Positions 16,735 through 27,038 of a stretch of 64,000 bases of DNA are shown in pieces. The stretch's first letter is position 1. Each line of letters starts with the position of its first letter. A program made the translations under genes and the position numbers. Where the stretch lies: NCBI GenBank assembly GCA_963722585.1, contig CAVRNU010000018.1, positions 1-64,000 on the forward strand, given 5' to 3'. The notes below the pieces were generated by a model. The model made no database searches, was not told the origin of the DNA, and was given only the letters and a program-made list of their open reading frames with translations. This DNA comes from KBS-96 sp963722585. Lineage in GTDB: Bacteria > Acidobacteriota > Terriglobia > Bryobacterales > Bryobacteraceae.

Positions 16735-19206
16735 ATGTCTTTCGCAAAGGTTGTCTTTCTGCTGGCAGCCAGGGCATCGCTCGGCCTCGCTTCAAATTCC
16801 GCGAGCGCCGCCGGAATCTTGCACCCTGAGCAGTTTCGTCATTACGTGGAAGCGTTTAACCGCGACGATCCTCAGGGGGAGACCGGTCTTATTACGAACG
16901 GGGATGCATGGGACTGGATAAAGCAGAACGTCCCGTTCTTCGATTGTTCGGACAAGCAGCTCGAGGAGTTGTATTACTTCCGATGGTGGACGTATCGCAA
17001 GCACATCCGCAAGACGCCGGAGGGGTTCGTGATTACCGAGTTCCTGCCGGACGTGCCATGGGCCGGGGCCTACAACACGATCAGCGATTCCGCGGGCCAT
17101 CACTTTTACGAAGGCCGCTGGCTTCGAGACCCCCAGTACCTGCGCCAGTACGCGAGATTCTGGTTTAAGCCCAACGCCAACCCGCGCTTGTACAGCTTCG
17201 CGGGGGCGGACGCGATTCATGCCTGGTCGATGGTGACCCAGGATCAGCAGCTCGCAATCGACCTCCTGCCGGACTTGGCGAATAACTATACGCAGTGGGA
17301 GAAAACTCACCAGGATACCAACGGGTTGTTCTGGCAGATCGACGACCGCGACGGAATGGAGGTCTCGATTGGAGGGAGCGGGTACAGGCCGACGATTAAC
17401 AGCTACATGTACGGAGACGCCCTAGCCTTGGCAGACATTGCGAAGTGGGCTTGGAAAAACGACGAGTCGCTGGATTTTCGGATGAAAGCGGCACGGCTGC
17501 GAGCGCTAGTGGAAGACACCCTATGGGATGAGACGCGGGGGTTCTACGAAACCGTCCCGCGCGGCGACAGGCGGGAGTGGGTGGATGTGCGGGAAGAAAT
17601 CGGATATGTGCCGTGGTACTTCAATTTGCCCTCGCCAGGGCACGAGGTTGCCTGGAAACAGCTTGTAGACGACAAGGGTTTTCAAGCGCCTTACGGTCCG
17701 ACAACGGCGGAACAGCGCAACCCGCGGTTCATGTTCGCGAACGCTCATGAATGTCTATGGAACGGTCCATCGTGGCCGTTCGCGACGTCGCAGACGCTGA
17801 CGGCGATGGCCAATCTGCTGAACAAGTACAGGCAGATGTATGTGAACCGGCGGGATTATTTCGCGCTGCTCAAGACTTACACGCGGTCGCAGCGCTTGAA
17901 GTTGGCGGATGGGCGCGCGATTCCGTGGATTGACGAAGACCTGAATCCGTTTAACGGCAACTGGATCGCGCGGGACATGCTTTATGCAATGAGTCCGGAG
18001 GAGCAGGCCAAGAAGGGCGGGAAAGACCGCGGCCGCGACTACAACCACTCGACGTACAACGACTTGATTATTACCGGCTTCATAGGGTTGCGTCCGCGCC
18101 TCGATCACCGTGTCGAGGTGAATCCGCTGATTCCGGACGGGGCGATCGACTACTTCTGTCTCGATCGGGTTCGCTATCACGGCTGGGACCTGACGATTTT
18201 GTACGACCGGACCGGCATGCGCTACCGGAGGGGCAAGGGCCTGCGCATTTTCGCGGATGGGCAGGAGATTGGTTTGTCTCCGGCGCTCGGCTGGCTGCTC
18301 GTCGACCTGCCGCAGACCACTTCGGGATGGGTAAAATCGCCGGCGAACCCGATCATTGGCGGCAAGCTAGGGACGGTTTTCGATATTGCGGTACTGGCCG
18401 ACCAAGGGAAGTACAAGATGTGGGCCTCATGGCGGCCAAAGAAGAGTATCGCGCTGTTTGAAAGTTCCGATGGCGTGCATTGGAGCGATCCGGCAATCGT
18501 TCTTCCGCCCAATCCAGAGACGAACTGGGAGGAGGACATCAATCGGCCCAGTGTGGTCAAGAAGGCGGACGGTTACCACATGTGGTACACGGGACAGGCC
18601 GGAGGGAAGCGATCGTGGATTGGTTACGCCACGAGCGCTGACGGCAAGGCGTGGAAGCGCATGAGCGACAGGCCCGTGTTATCGGCGGAACTGCCGTGGG
18701 AGAAGGTCGCGGTAATGTGTCCGAGCGTGCGGTGGGATGAAGCCGCCGGGCTCTATCGCATGTGGTATTCGGGCGGCGACCAGTGGGAGCCCGATGCCAT
18801 CGGCTATGCGACCAGTGCGGACGGTTTGCATTGGACCAAGCACCCCGGCAATCCAGTCTTTGGTCCCGAGCCAAGCAACATCTGGGAGCAGGCTCGCGTG
18901 GCCGGAGCGCAGGTGTTTCGCTCCGGCGGCTGGTATTACATGTTCTACATCGGCTATCGCGATATCGACCATGCGCAGATCGGAATCGCGCGTTCGCGCG
19001 ACGGCATAACGAGCTGGGAGCGCAATCCGCAAAACCCGATCATCCGGCCGGGGCAGGATGCCTTCGATCAGGACGCCTGCTATAAGCCTTACGCGGTGTT
19101 CGATGGCCACCGCTGGATGCTCTGGTACAACGGGCGCCACGGGTGGCTCGAGCAGATAGCTTTGGTTACGCACGACGGCGAGGATTTGGGGTTCGGGCAG
19201 AAGTAG
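16735..19206 (+). CDS. Secreted two-domain glycosidase: GH63/MGH1-like (alpha/alpha)6 barrel plus GH43/GH130-like five-bladed propeller
   Basis: The 823-residue protein starts with an export signal (MSFAKVVFLLAARASLGLAS). Residues ~35-500 carry motifs of (alpha/alpha)6 glucosidases: VPWAGAYNTISDSAGHHFYE, GLFWQIDDRDGMEVSIGGSG, HECLWNGPSWPFATSQTL and a C-terminal strand FIGLRPRLDHRVEVNPLIPD. Residues ~540-823 form repeated blades such as SSDGVHWSDP, YHMWYTGQAG, YRMWYSGGD and YYMFYIGYRD, the pattern of GH43/GH130/GH32-like propellers. I infer two catalytic or one catalytic and one binding module acting on one extracellular polysaccharide. The receptor gene starts only 28 bp downstream. This domain pairing is unusual to me. 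Confidence 0.8.
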   Translation: MSFAKVVFLLAARASLGLASNSASAAGILHPEQFRHYVEAFNRDDPQGETGLITNGDAWDWIKQNVPFFDCSDKQLEELYYFRWWTYRKHIRKTPEGFVITEFLPDVPWAGAYNTISDSAGHHFYEGRWLRDPQYLRQYARFWFKPNANPRLYSFAGADAIHAWSMVTQDQQLAIDLLPDLANNYTQWEKTHQDTNGLFWQIDDRDGMEVSIGGSGYRPTINSYMYGDALALADIAKWAWKNDESLDFRMKAARLRALVEDTLWDETRGFYETVPRGDRREWVDVREEIGYVPWYFNLPSPGHEVAWKQLVDDKGFQAPYGPTTAEQRNPRFMFANAHECLWNGPSWPFATSQTLTAMANLLNKYRQMYVNRRDYFALLKTYTRSQRLKLADGRAIPWIDEDLNPFNGNWIARDMLYAMSPEEQAKKGGKDRGRDYNHSTYNDLIITGFIGLRPRLDHRVEVNPLIPDGAIDYFCLDRVRYHGWDLTILYDRTGMRYRRGKGLRIFADGQEIGLSPALGWLLVDLPQTTSGWVKSPANPIIGGKLGTVFDIAVLADQGKYKMWASWRPKKSIALFESSDGVHWSDPAIVLPPNPETNWEEDINRPSVVKKADGYHMWYTGQAGGKRSWIGYATSADGKAWKRMSDRPVLSAELPWEKVAVMCPSVRWDEAAGLYRMWYSGGDQWEPDAIGYATSADGLHWTKHPGNPVFGPEPSNIWEQARVAGAQVFRSGGWYYMFYIGYRDIDHAQIGIARSRDGITSWERNPQNPIIRPGQDAFDQDACYKPYAVFDGHRWMLWYNGRHGWLEQIALVTHDGEDLGFGQK

Positions 19207-19234
19207 AGGTTAGTGTGCAAAGGGAGTCTTTCAA

Positions 19235-22200
19235 ATGGAGTCGATTATTCTTCCGTTAAGGGCGGCATCCGCGCGGATGCTGCTAGTTTCTCTAGCAATT
19301 TTGTGCATGGCCGGTCTGGCCACGGCGCAGAGCACCAATTCAGGCGACATTCGCGGCACGGTGACCGATGCCAGCGGCGCGGTTATCCCGGGGGTGAAGG
19401 TTACCGTCCTCGAGGTCGATACCGGCGTCTCAAACGAATATGTCACGAACGGGGCCGGTCTGTACGACACAGTCTCGATTCTTCCGGGCCGTTACCGGAT
19501 CACGTTCGCCAAAGAGGGCTTCAACACCTTTGTGCGCGATGGCATTTTGTTGGAAGTGGGAGCTCCGCTGACTGTCGACGCACAGTTAACCTTGGGATCG
19601 GTGCAGCAGCAAGTCGAAGTTACCGGCGAAGCTCCATTATTGAAGACAGAAACCGCCGAGCAGGCGACTACGTTTCAGGCGTCGGTAATGAATGAATTAC
19701 CGAACGTGACACGGAGTTGGGCCAACATGACGAAAATGATGCCCGGCGTCACCGGCTCGGGGACCACGATCACGGCCAACGGAACAATGCCCTACTACTC
19801 GAGTTTTCTGGCCGACGGCGCTTCAACGACGCTGCCGCACAGCGCGAACGTGGACCTTTCCATCTTCGAAGCCGTTTCGGAGGTTCAGATCAACACCTCG
19901 ACGTTTTCCGCGCTCTATGGCACCGGCGCCGTGGCTTTCAATCAGATCAGCAAAAGCGGCACGAACCAATGGCACGGCTCGGCCTACGAATTTCTGCAGA
20001 ACAACGATTTTAATGCGCGAAACTTCTTTTCTCCTACGGTGCCGATTTCAAAATTTAATAACTTCGGCGGCTCTGTGGGCGGTCCAATCATAAGAGACAA
20101 AATCTTTTTCTTCTTCGACGTAGAAAAGATCATAAACAACTCGTCGTATTACAAATACTATACGTATCCAACATCGGATATGCTCGCGGGCAATTTTTCG
20201 AATCCTATTTTTCCCACGATATACAACCCGGCCAGCCTGTCGAACGGGGTGCGAACGCCGTTTCCCGGCAACATGATCCCGGCGAACCAACTCGATCCGC
20301 TAGCGCTGGCGGTTCAGAAGTATTTTCCCACGCCGAATCTCCCTGGATACGTAAACAATTTGCTCGCGGGCATCAATTCCAGTTCACCTTGGCTCAAGTT
20401 TTTTGGGAGACTCGATTACAACATCTCGGACAAGAACCGGCTGACACTTTCGGTCACTGAGCAGGACAACCCGGCTCCCACTCTGAGTCCGCTGTGCCCT
20501 GTGGATTGCTACATCGGCGACGTCAATCCTTACCAGGCGCAGATTACGGATGTGTGGACGATCACTCCGAACATCGTCAACGAATTCCGAATCGGCTATA
20601 CGCGCGAGGGCGATGCATTCGTCCCCGATACCTTAGGGCTGAATTATCCACAAAAGCTCGGATGGACGTACTCGAAGGCCAACATGTTTCCGGGCGTGAC
20701 GATAGGAGGGCCAGTGGGATCGACTAACATAGGTCAGCCGGGCAACAATGTGACGGCTATCTACGCCGAAAACGGAATCGACCCGTCGGACACGGTTACG
20801 CTGATCCGTGGCAAACACATTCTTCACTTCGGCGGCGAGGTTCTGACGTTCCAGGACAACGATACTCCCTGGGGAAACATCAACTCCGGAAACTTCGACT
20901 TCAGCGGAGTCTTCACGGCCTCGGCTCCGTTCAGCAAGGGCGGACTCGGGTATGCCGACTTCTTGCTAGGGCAAGTGGATAGCTGGAATGCGACCAACAG
21001 CCCGATTAACGCTATGCGGGAAGTGCAACCTCAACTTTTCGTCCAGGACGATTACAAAATTACGCCGCATCTTACGCTAAATCTCGGCCTCCGCTATCAG
21101 ATCCAGGGGGGATGGTATGAACGCCATAACCAATTGGGCGATTTCGATCCGACAATAACCAACCCTGTTACTAACACTTCGGGAGCGATGTGGTTCGCGC
21201 CCAATGACGGACGAAATTCCGTCGAAGCTCAAGTGAACAACATTTTTCTTCCTCGTGTCGGTTTCGCGTGGTCTCCAGCGAATCATAACAACTGGGTAGT
21301 GCGCGGCGGGTTCGGTATCTATAGCTACGGATGGAGTGAAGACACTTACGTGGCTGGAGCCGAGGGTTTCGGAGCTAATTCCACCGGTTCCCTTGCTGAA
21401 ACCACTCAGACAGAGCCGGTCTTTCTGTTCTCGAGCACCAATCCGCCCCTGAACTATGTTGGAGCGTCGAAGGCTCCGGGGGCGTACAATGGGATTGGTG
21501 TCAATTTCTACCCCTATCACACGCCGGTGGCCCGCAATTATCAGTGGTCGTTGAGCATTCAGCGGCAGCTTCCGTTCAACATGCTGGCGGAAGCGGCATA
21601 TACTGGCAACCACACCAACGGATTGGCGTTTCCGGTGGATATAAACCAGGTGCCTGAGAATCTGCTGGGAGTGGGAACGCCCCAGAACGAGCGACCCTAT
21701 CCGCAGTTTCTTTCGATTTCGGGCAGCTACTACAACGCGCTTTCCAACTACAATTCGTTACAGCTTTCGCTCACTAAGCGCTTCAGTTACGGCCTAAATT
21801 TTGAGGTGAACTATACCTGGTCGAAGATGCTCAACGAGCAGGACTCGTCGGGCTGGAGCGGGAATGGCGGAACCCAGGTTTATCAAAACGCCTACCTTCC
21901 GGGTGTCAACTACGGTTATTCGAACCTCGACCGGGCGCAGATGTTCAAGGGAAACCTGGTATACCAACTTCCGATTGGAAAAGGAAGAGCGTTGTTGAAC
22001 CGTGGCGGTGTCGTGGATGCGCTTCTCGGCGGCTGGCAGGCTTCGACGATTTTTATTTTCGAATCCGGAAGCCCGTACACCGCCACCATGGGAACGGTGA
22101 ACTTAACGGGAGCATTGTCGGGCAATTGGTATCCCAATCTCGTTGGGAACCCGAGCCTGTCGAATCCCACCATCGGCAATTACTTTAATCTCGCCGCTTT

Positions 22201-22474
22201 CGCGCAACCCGCTGCCTTTACATACGGCAACTCGGGTAGAAACACTCTCTTCGGACCCGACCTGACGGATGTCGATTTCTCGATGGGCAAGAATTTTGGG
22301 GTTCCGAGGCTCGAGAGCGGCAAGCTGCAAATCCGGTTCGACGCTACCAATATCTTCAACCATCCGAGCTTCAGTAATCCCAACGCTTACATCGGAACTC
22401 CGGGCGCTGGCATTATCACCTCGACGAGCAACGGCAGCCGCACGCTGCAGCTAGGCGCACGCTTTTCTTTCTGA
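19235..22474 (+). CDS. Oar-like TonB-dependent receptor (module A)
   Basis: The 1079-residue protein starts at ATG 19235 after GGGAG. It has a signal peptide (LLVSLAILCMAGLATAQ) and a carboxypeptidase-regulatory-like domain at residues ~32-115 (GDIRGTVTDASGAVIPGVKV, AGLYDTVSILPGRY). The plug includes LPNVTRSWANMTKMMPGV and GTGAVAFNQISKSGTNQWHG, and a long beta-barrel ends in aromatic RTLQLGARFSF, the usual BAM signal. Such acidobacterial receptors are thought to import oligosaccharides across the outer membrane. There is no SusD-like partner. Position directly after the glycosidase gene suggests uptake of its products. It probably shares a transcript with the glycosidase. Confidence 0.9.
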   Translation: MESIILPLRAASARMLLVSLAILCMAGLATAQSTNSGDIRGTVTDASGAVIPGVKVTVLEVDTGVSNEYVTNGAGLYDTVSILPGRYRITFAKEGFNTFVRDGILLEVGAPLTVDAQLTLGSVQQQVEVTGEAPLLKTETAEQATTFQASVMNELPNVTRSWANMTKMMPGVTGSGTTITANGTMPYYSSFLADGASTTLPHSANVDLSIFEAVSEVQINTSTFSALYGTGAVAFNQISKSGTNQWHGSAYEFLQNNDFNARNFFSPTVPISKFNNFGGSVGGPIIRDKIFFFFDVEKIINNSSYYKYYTYPTSDMLAGNFSNPIFPTIYNPASLSNGVRTPFPGNMIPANQLDPLALAVQKYFPTPNLPGYVNNLLAGINSSSPWLKFFGRLDYNISDKNRLTLSVTEQDNPAPTLSPLCPVDCYIGDVNPYQAQITDVWTITPNIVNEFRIGYTREGDAFVPDTLGLNYPQKLGWTYSKANMFPGVTIGGPVGSTNIGQPGNNVTAIYAENGIDPSDTVTLIRGKHILHFGGEVLTFQDNDTPWGNINSGNFDFSGVFTASAPFSKGGLGYADFLLGQVDSWNATNSPINAMREVQPQLFVQDDYKITPHLTLNLGLRYQIQGGWYERHNQLGDFDPTITNPVTNTSGAMWFAPNDGRNSVEAQVNNIFLPRVGFAWSPANHNNWVVRGGFGIYSYGWSEDTYVAGAEGFGANSTGSLAETTQTEPVFLFSSTNPPLNYVGASKAPGAYNGIGVNFYPYHTPVARNYQWSLSIQRQLPFNMLAEAAYTGNHTNGLAFPVDINQVPENLLGVGTPQNERPYPQFLSISGSYYNALSNYNSLQLSLTKRFSYGLNFEVNYTWSKMLNEQDSSGWSGNGGTQVYQNAYLPGVNYGYSNLDRAQMFKGNLVYQLPIGKGRALLNRGGVVDALLGGWQASTIFIFESGSPYTATMGTVNLTGALSGNWYPNLVGNPSLSNPTIGNYFNLAAFAQPAAFTYGNSGRNTLFGPDLTDVDFSMGKNFGVPRLESGKLQIRFDATNIFNHPSFSNPNAYIGTPGAGIITSTSNGSRTLQLGARFSF

Positions 22475-22569
22475 TTTCGCTTTCACGCTGATCTCGCTTT
22501 CAAGCGCCGGGAACAACGGCCGCGGAGCCATTGCCGGCTTCAATCGCGATGTCGAGCGCGCGATAAGGT

Positions 22570-23775
22570 ATGGGCATGGATCTCAAAACGGCTGCATGCG
22601 TTATCGCCGGTCTGTTTTGCGGGGCGGCTATTCCGTCTTTCGCTCAGCCCAGTTCCGGCCGGCAGCAGGAAATTGAAACCCATTTGAATCAGGCGCGGGA
22701 ATTTCTGAAAGACAAACAGCCCGATCTAGCCGCGCGCGAGTACAACTCCGTCCTGGCGCTCGATCCGGACAATATAGACGCGCACGGGAACCTCGGGGTA
22801 TTGCTGTTCTTTGAGGGCAATTATGCGAAAGCCGCTCCGCAGCTTCGTTCCGCGCTAAAACTTCAGCCGGGACTCACGAAAATTCAAGCGCTGCTTGGTA
22901 TGTGTGAAAAACGGACCGGCGAAATCGCGGAAGCCAAGACCGATCTCGAGAACTCGTTTCCAAAATTGGAACAAGAAAAGCTTCGCCTCGAGACCGGATT
23001 GGAGCTGATCGAGATTTACTACGAAACGGACGATTTAGACAAGGCGGCGGGCATCGCCGGAATGCTTCGGCAGTTGAAGCCGGCCGATCCGGAGGTCCTC
23101 TACACTGCGCATCGAGTTTACTCGGACCTTGCCGACGAGACCATGCTGAGCCTCGCCATGGTTGCTCCTCAATCCGCGCGGATGCACCAGCTCATGGCGC
23201 ACGAATTGGCGCGTCAGGGAAATACTCAAGGGGCGATCGCACAGTATCGCAAAGCCATAAAGATTGACCCTCGGCTTCCTGGCGCGCATTTCGAACTGGC
23301 GGAAATGCTCGCCATTTCGACGTCTCCCGCCGAGCAGCAGCAGGACGTGAAGGAGTACGAAGCCGCCTTGGCTGACAACCCAACGGATGAAAAATCCGAG
23401 CGCAGGTTGGGCGAGATCGCGTTTCGCGGATCGGACATGAAGGGTGCTTTCGCGCACTTTTCGCGGGCCTTGCAATTGCAGCCGAACGACGCCGACGCCG
23501 ACCTTGGTCTTGCAAAGACGTTGATGGCGATGAACCAGCCGGAAAAAGCAAAGCCACTTCTGGAGAACGCCGCCCGGCTCGATCCGACCAATGCCACCAC
23601 CCGATACCATCTGGCCACGGTGTATCGGGGTTTGGGGCGCACGGCCGACGCTCGGCGGGAACTCGCGGAATTTCAAGAGCTCAAGGAGATGAAAGCGCGC
23701 CTGAAGGAGAGCTACCGGGAAATGCGCCTCCAGCCGGTCAAACAAGAGCAGCCCGATCCGGATGTACCTAGATAG
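22570..23775 (+). CDS. Secreted tetratricopeptide-repeat protein (module A)
   Basis: The 401-residue protein has a signal peptide (TAACVIAGLFCGAAIPSFAQ) and at least eight TPR-type helix pairs, among them PDLAAREYNSVLALDPDNID, GAIAQYRKAIKIDPRLPGAH and MKGAFAHFSRALQLQPNDAD. TPR arrays bind peptides or proteins; no catalytic residues are expected. It follows the receptor by about 95 bp on the same strand and ends 7 bp from the convergent CRTAC1 gene. A comparable TPR gene adjoins the receptor of module B, so a scaffold role in the envelope complex is plausible but unproven. Confidence 0.8.
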   Translation: MGMDLKTAACVIAGLFCGAAIPSFAQPSSGRQQEIETHLNQAREFLKDKQPDLAAREYNSVLALDPDNIDAHGNLGVLLFFEGNYAKAAPQLRSALKLQPGLTKIQALLGMCEKRTGEIAEAKTDLENSFPKLEQEKLRLETGLELIEIYYETDDLDKAAGIAGMLRQLKPADPEVLYTAHRVYSDLADETMLSLAMVAPQSARMHQLMAHELARQGNTQGAIAQYRKAIKIDPRLPGAHFELAEMLAISTSPAEQQQDVKEYEAALADNPTDEKSERRLGEIAFRGSDMKGAFAHFSRALQLQPNDADADLGLAKTLMAMNQPEKAKPLLENAARLDPTNATTRYHLATVYRGLGRTADARRELAEFQELKEMKARLKESYREMRLQPVKQEQPDPDVPR

Positions 23776-23782
23776 GAACTTT

Positions 23783-25549
23783 TCATCGCCCCGGCCACGG
23801 AGCGCGGTCGACAGCCGGCGAGCCTTCGCGGATAATCGCCAATTGGTTGGCCTCGAGTTTCAGGAACGTTTGCCGCTTGCCGCTCGGCCAGCGGACTTCG
23901 ACATCGGCCGTCTTCGCCGCGCCCAGGCCGAAGTGCAAGCGGCGGTCGTTCGAAGAGAAGTAACTCGACTGGCTCATGACCTCCTGAGCCTGAAGCTTTT
24001 CCCCGTATCGAACCAACACGCGGGCTCCAATTGCACTGCGATTCGATTGCGTGCCAATCAGCTTCAACTTGAGCCACCGGTTATTACCTCGAACGTCGTT
24101 GCGCAGGAGCGAAGGAGGCTCGTTCAGATTGACGATGAGGATATCGAGATCGCCGTCATTATCGAAGTCGCCGAACGCGCATCCGCGGCTCGAGTGCTGC
24201 GCGGCTACGCCTGGTCCGGCGGCCTCGATCAATTCTTCGAACTTTCCGTCACACAGATTGCGGAACACGATTCTAGGAGTCTTGTATGGATAACCAGGGA
24301 GGGCCGTTTCGATTTCCGGATACACGTTACCGGTGACAAGAAACAGGTCGGGGTAGCCGTCGTTCGAGAGATCGACGATGCCCGCGCCCCAACCGGTAAA
24401 CCGGGTCTCGACGCCGAGCCCCGCTGCAATGGTCACGTCGTTAAAGTTACCTTTGCCGTCGTTGCGCAAGAGTCCGTTTGTGTCGTTCGTAAAGTGGCCT
24501 TTGAACAGATCCAGATGACCATCGAGATTATAATCGCCAACGCCGACTCCCATTCCGGCTTGCTCGACGCCATCGTCGCTGAGCGCGGCTCCGCGCTCGA
24601 GGCCCTCTTCGCGGAACGTGCCGTCATGATTGTTCATCAGCAACAGGCTGGGGCTCGTATCGCAGGCGACAAAAATATCGGGCCATCCGTCCTCGTCGAA
24701 GTCGGCCGCAACGGGAGTAAGCGCGTAATGCCCTTTGATATTCGCGATTCCCGCTGCCTCTGTCACGTCGGTAAAAGTGCCGTTGCCGTTATTGCGGAAC
24801 AGCGATTGGAGACCTGTGGGAAGTCCGCGCGGACCGCAATTGACGCGAACCGTTTTAAACATGCAATTTTCATTCGCTCCGGGCTTAGGAGCGCTGCTCA
24901 GGTCGAAGTCGAGGTAATTGGTGACAAACAGGTCGAGTTTGCCATCCCGGTCGTAATCGATCCACGTGCAGCCAGCGCCCCAGCGCGTCCGGTTCGCGCC
25001 CACGCGAGCGCTTTTCGTTACGTCGGTAAATGTGCCGTCTCCGTTGTTGTGGTAGAGCACATTCTCGCCCCAATAGGTGATGAACAGATCTTCAAAACCG
25101 TCGTTGTCGTAATCGCCTACGCAAACACCCGAGGCCCAGCCTGTGCGCAACAGGTCCGCGCGCTCGGTTACATCCGAGAATGTGCCGTCGCGATTGTTCT
25201 TGTAAAGACGGTTCGTCGCGCCTCGGGGAACGCCGCCGAAACGTGTGCCGCAAAGCAGAAAGATGTCGAGCCAGCCATCATTGTCGTAGTCGAGAAAGGC
25301 GCAGCCGCAGCCCATCGTTTCGAGGATATAGTCCTTGCGCGCTACGCCTCCATAAATCGTCGGCGAATGTAGCCCGGCGGCTTCCGCGACGTCGGTAAAC
25401 CGGGCCAGAAAAGGAATGCCGGAAGGCTTGCCACGAGGCGTGGGCTTAACGTTTCTGGTGGCCACACCTTGCGCCCGCACGCGAGTGGGGTCAAATACGA
25501 ATCGGATTCCGGCGAGCAGAAGAAAAAGCGCGCGGCGGCTTAGCTGCAT
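23783..25549 (-). CDS. CRTAC1 family FG-GAP/ASPIC-UnbV protein
   Basis: The 588-residue secreted protein (signal MQLSRRALFLLLAGIRFVF) contains six or more FG-GAP/VCBS blades with calcium-binding loops: CAFLDYDNDGWLDIFLLCGT, VCVGDYDNDGFEDLFITYWG, AADFDEDGWPDIFVACDT and GVGDYNLDGHLDLFKGHF. It ends with an ASPIC/UnbV domain (NNRWLKLKLIGTQSNRSAIG, VRWPSGKRQTF). The family is very common in Acidobacteriota next to TPR and Oar-like genes and is thought to be an extracellular propeller of unknown ligand. The repeated blades explain the long open frame on the opposite strand (23762-25372), which is not a gene. Confidence 0.9.
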   Translation of the reverse strand: MQLSRRALFLLLAGIRFVFDPTRVRAQGVATRNVKPTPRGKPSGIPFLARFTDVAEAAGLHSPTIYGGVARKDYILETMGCGCAFLDYDNDGWLDIFLLCGTRFGGVPRGATNRLYKNNRDGTFSDVTERADLLRTGWASGVCVGDYDNDGFEDLFITYWGENVLYHNNGDGTFTDVTKSARVGANRTRWGAGCTWIDYDRDGKLDLFVTNYLDFDLSSAPKPGANENCMFKTVRVNCGPRGLPTGLQSLFRNNGNGTFTDVTEAAGIANIKGHYALTPVAADFDEDGWPDIFVACDTSPSLLLMNNHDGTFREEGLERGAALSDDGVEQAGMGVGVGDYNLDGHLDLFKGHFTNDTNGLLRNDGKGNFNDVTIAAGLGVETRFTGWGAGIVDLSNDGYPDLFLVTGNVYPEIETALPGYPYKTPRIVFRNLCDGKFEELIEAAGPGVAAQHSSRGCAFGDFDNDGDLDILIVNLNEPPSLLRNDVRGNNRWLKLKLIGTQSNRSAIGARVLVRYGEKLQAQEVMSQSSYFSSNDRRLHFGLGAAKTADVEVRWPSGKRQTFLKLEANQLAIIREGSPAVDRAPWPGR

Positions 25550-25638
25550 GGTTAGCTGTCCTGCATTGTAGTTCAGAACCAGCCCGCTACACGAGATCCG
25601 GCCGTTGGTATAAACTCTTAACTGAAATCAGGAACGCC

Positions 25639-26997
25639 ATGGTCGAGCCGCAACATACGCACCCAGCGTGTTCGGACGTTCATGCATATCTCGACCGCGT
25701 ATTGAAATCGGAAACCTTCCGAAAGGCGCCAAGCCTCCGGCAACTTCTTCAGTACCTTGTCACAAAGGCATCGGAAGGCCATTCCGAACAAATCAAGGAA
25801 TCGGTGATTGGAATCGAGGTTTTCGGCCGCAGGGAAGACTTCGATGGGAGAATCGACAATATTGTGCGCGTTCAGGCGCACAGGCTGCGAAAGATTCTGG
25901 CCGTCTATTACACGAACGAAGGCAAGGACGATAAGCTTCGCTTCCTGATACCGAGAGGCGGCTACATCCCTCAGTTTGTTCCTCAGGATGAGGTAACTCC
26001 CGCCGCTGAGCTGACGGGCTTAGGTTCTCTGTTCGAAGAAGCGCTTGCGGTACATGAGACTCGAGCTTTGCGGCCCGTTACGGCGGCGCCGGCCAGAAAG
26101 AGCGGCCATCTCTTAATTGCAACCATTGCCGGAGTCTTTCTCGTAGGCATCCTTTTGGGCGCGATATGGAGTCCCCGGCGAGACAAGGGCAATGGCGCGC
26201 AGCGCCGGCCTTCCGCTCCGGTCTCGCTGCTGTGGAAAGACGTCTTCGAGCCGGGAACGCGCGTGATTGTCTCTTACACGAATCCGGTCTTCCTACAAGC
26301 CGGGCATTCCCAATTGTTTTTTCTTTACCAGGGCCCGTTGAGCGCGCCTCCTGGCGCAGAAATTGACGTCGAGTCGGCCGATCCCTACATAGACCGCCAG
26401 ATCCTCGCGAAAAGATCTCCGCTGTTCTTCAACGATGGCTGGACCGGGACGGGCGAGGTGATCGCGGTTCATCGGCTGACCGAGCTGAGCGCTCAGTTCA
26501 ACAGTTCCATCTCTGTAGTGCCAAGCCGCGCCCTCGCGCTCAACGATATGCACGGAGCAAACGTCGTTTTCCTTGGATCGCCGTGGGGCAACGGCGTGCT
26601 TGCGCAAATTGGCACGGGGTCGGCTTTGTTTTACATAGACGATAACGGCTACATCCATGCTCGTAACCCGGGGCCGGGAGAGCCCGCTGCCTACACTAAT
26701 GTAAATAACGAACGGACCAAAGAGATATCCGCCAGTTATGCTCTTTTCAGCGTCCTGCCGGGGCTCGATCCCGACCGCCGAATCGTCAGTTCTGCGGGCT
26801 TAAGCACCTATGCGACCTGGGCTGGCATCGACTTCCTTACAGTGCCCTCGGGCGTTTCTCAATTGATGCGGTCTCTCAAGTTGCGAGAAGGCGAAGCGCT
26901 GCCGCGATATTTTCAGGCCGTGATTCGCACCGAAATCATAAAAGGTGTTGCTTCTAACTCTTCACTGGTGACCGCAAAACCCATTCCAGTTAATTGA
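25639..26997 (+). CDS. Membrane-anchored regulator family protein (module A)
   Basis: The 452-residue protein has an N-terminal cytoplasmic domain (residues ~10-115) with FRKAPSLRQLLQYLVTKASE, LKESVIGIEVFGRREDF-type spacing and the motif DNIVRVQAHRLRKILAVYY, then RFLIPRGGYIPQF. One membrane helix follows at ~155-175 (LLIATIAGVFLVGILLGAIW), then an external alpha/beta domain. The N-terminal block recurs in many acidobacterial proteins and in its paralogue at 40469. The layout recalls CadC/ToxR-type one-component regulators, but DNA binding is unproven. It is divergent from the CRTAC1 gene with about 90 bp between starts. An AGGAA ribosome site precedes ATG 25639. Confidence 0.65.
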   Translation: MVEPQHTHPACSDVHAYLDRVLKSETFRKAPSLRQLLQYLVTKASEGHSEQIKESVIGIEVFGRREDFDGRIDNIVRVQAHRLRKILAVYYTNEGKDDKLRFLIPRGGYIPQFVPQDEVTPAAELTGLGSLFEEALAVHETRALRPVTAAPARKSGHLLIATIAGVFLVGILLGAIWSPRRDKGNGAQRRPSAPVSLLWKDVFEPGTRVIVSYTNPVFLQAGHSQLFFLYQGPLSAPPGAEIDVESADPYIDRQILAKRSPLFFNDGWTGTGEVIAVHRLTELSAQFNSSISVVPSRALALNDMHGANVVFLGSPWGNGVLAQIGTGSALFYIDDNGYIHARNPGPGEPAAYTNVNNERTKEISASYALFSVLPGLDPDRRIVSSAGLSTYATWAGIDFLTVPSGVSQLMRSLKLREGEALPRYFQAVIRTEIIKGVASNSSLVTAKPIPVN

Positions 26998-27038
26998 TAC
27001 CGGAGAATTGGCTCAGTGTAATGGTAATCGGCGCTTCT

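Noticed and set aside
23762..25372. 536-codon open frame on the plus strand
   Set aside because: It is the exact antisense of the CRTAC1 gene; its Val/Ile/Arg-rich repeats mirror the FG-GAP loops, and it has no ribosome site or family match.
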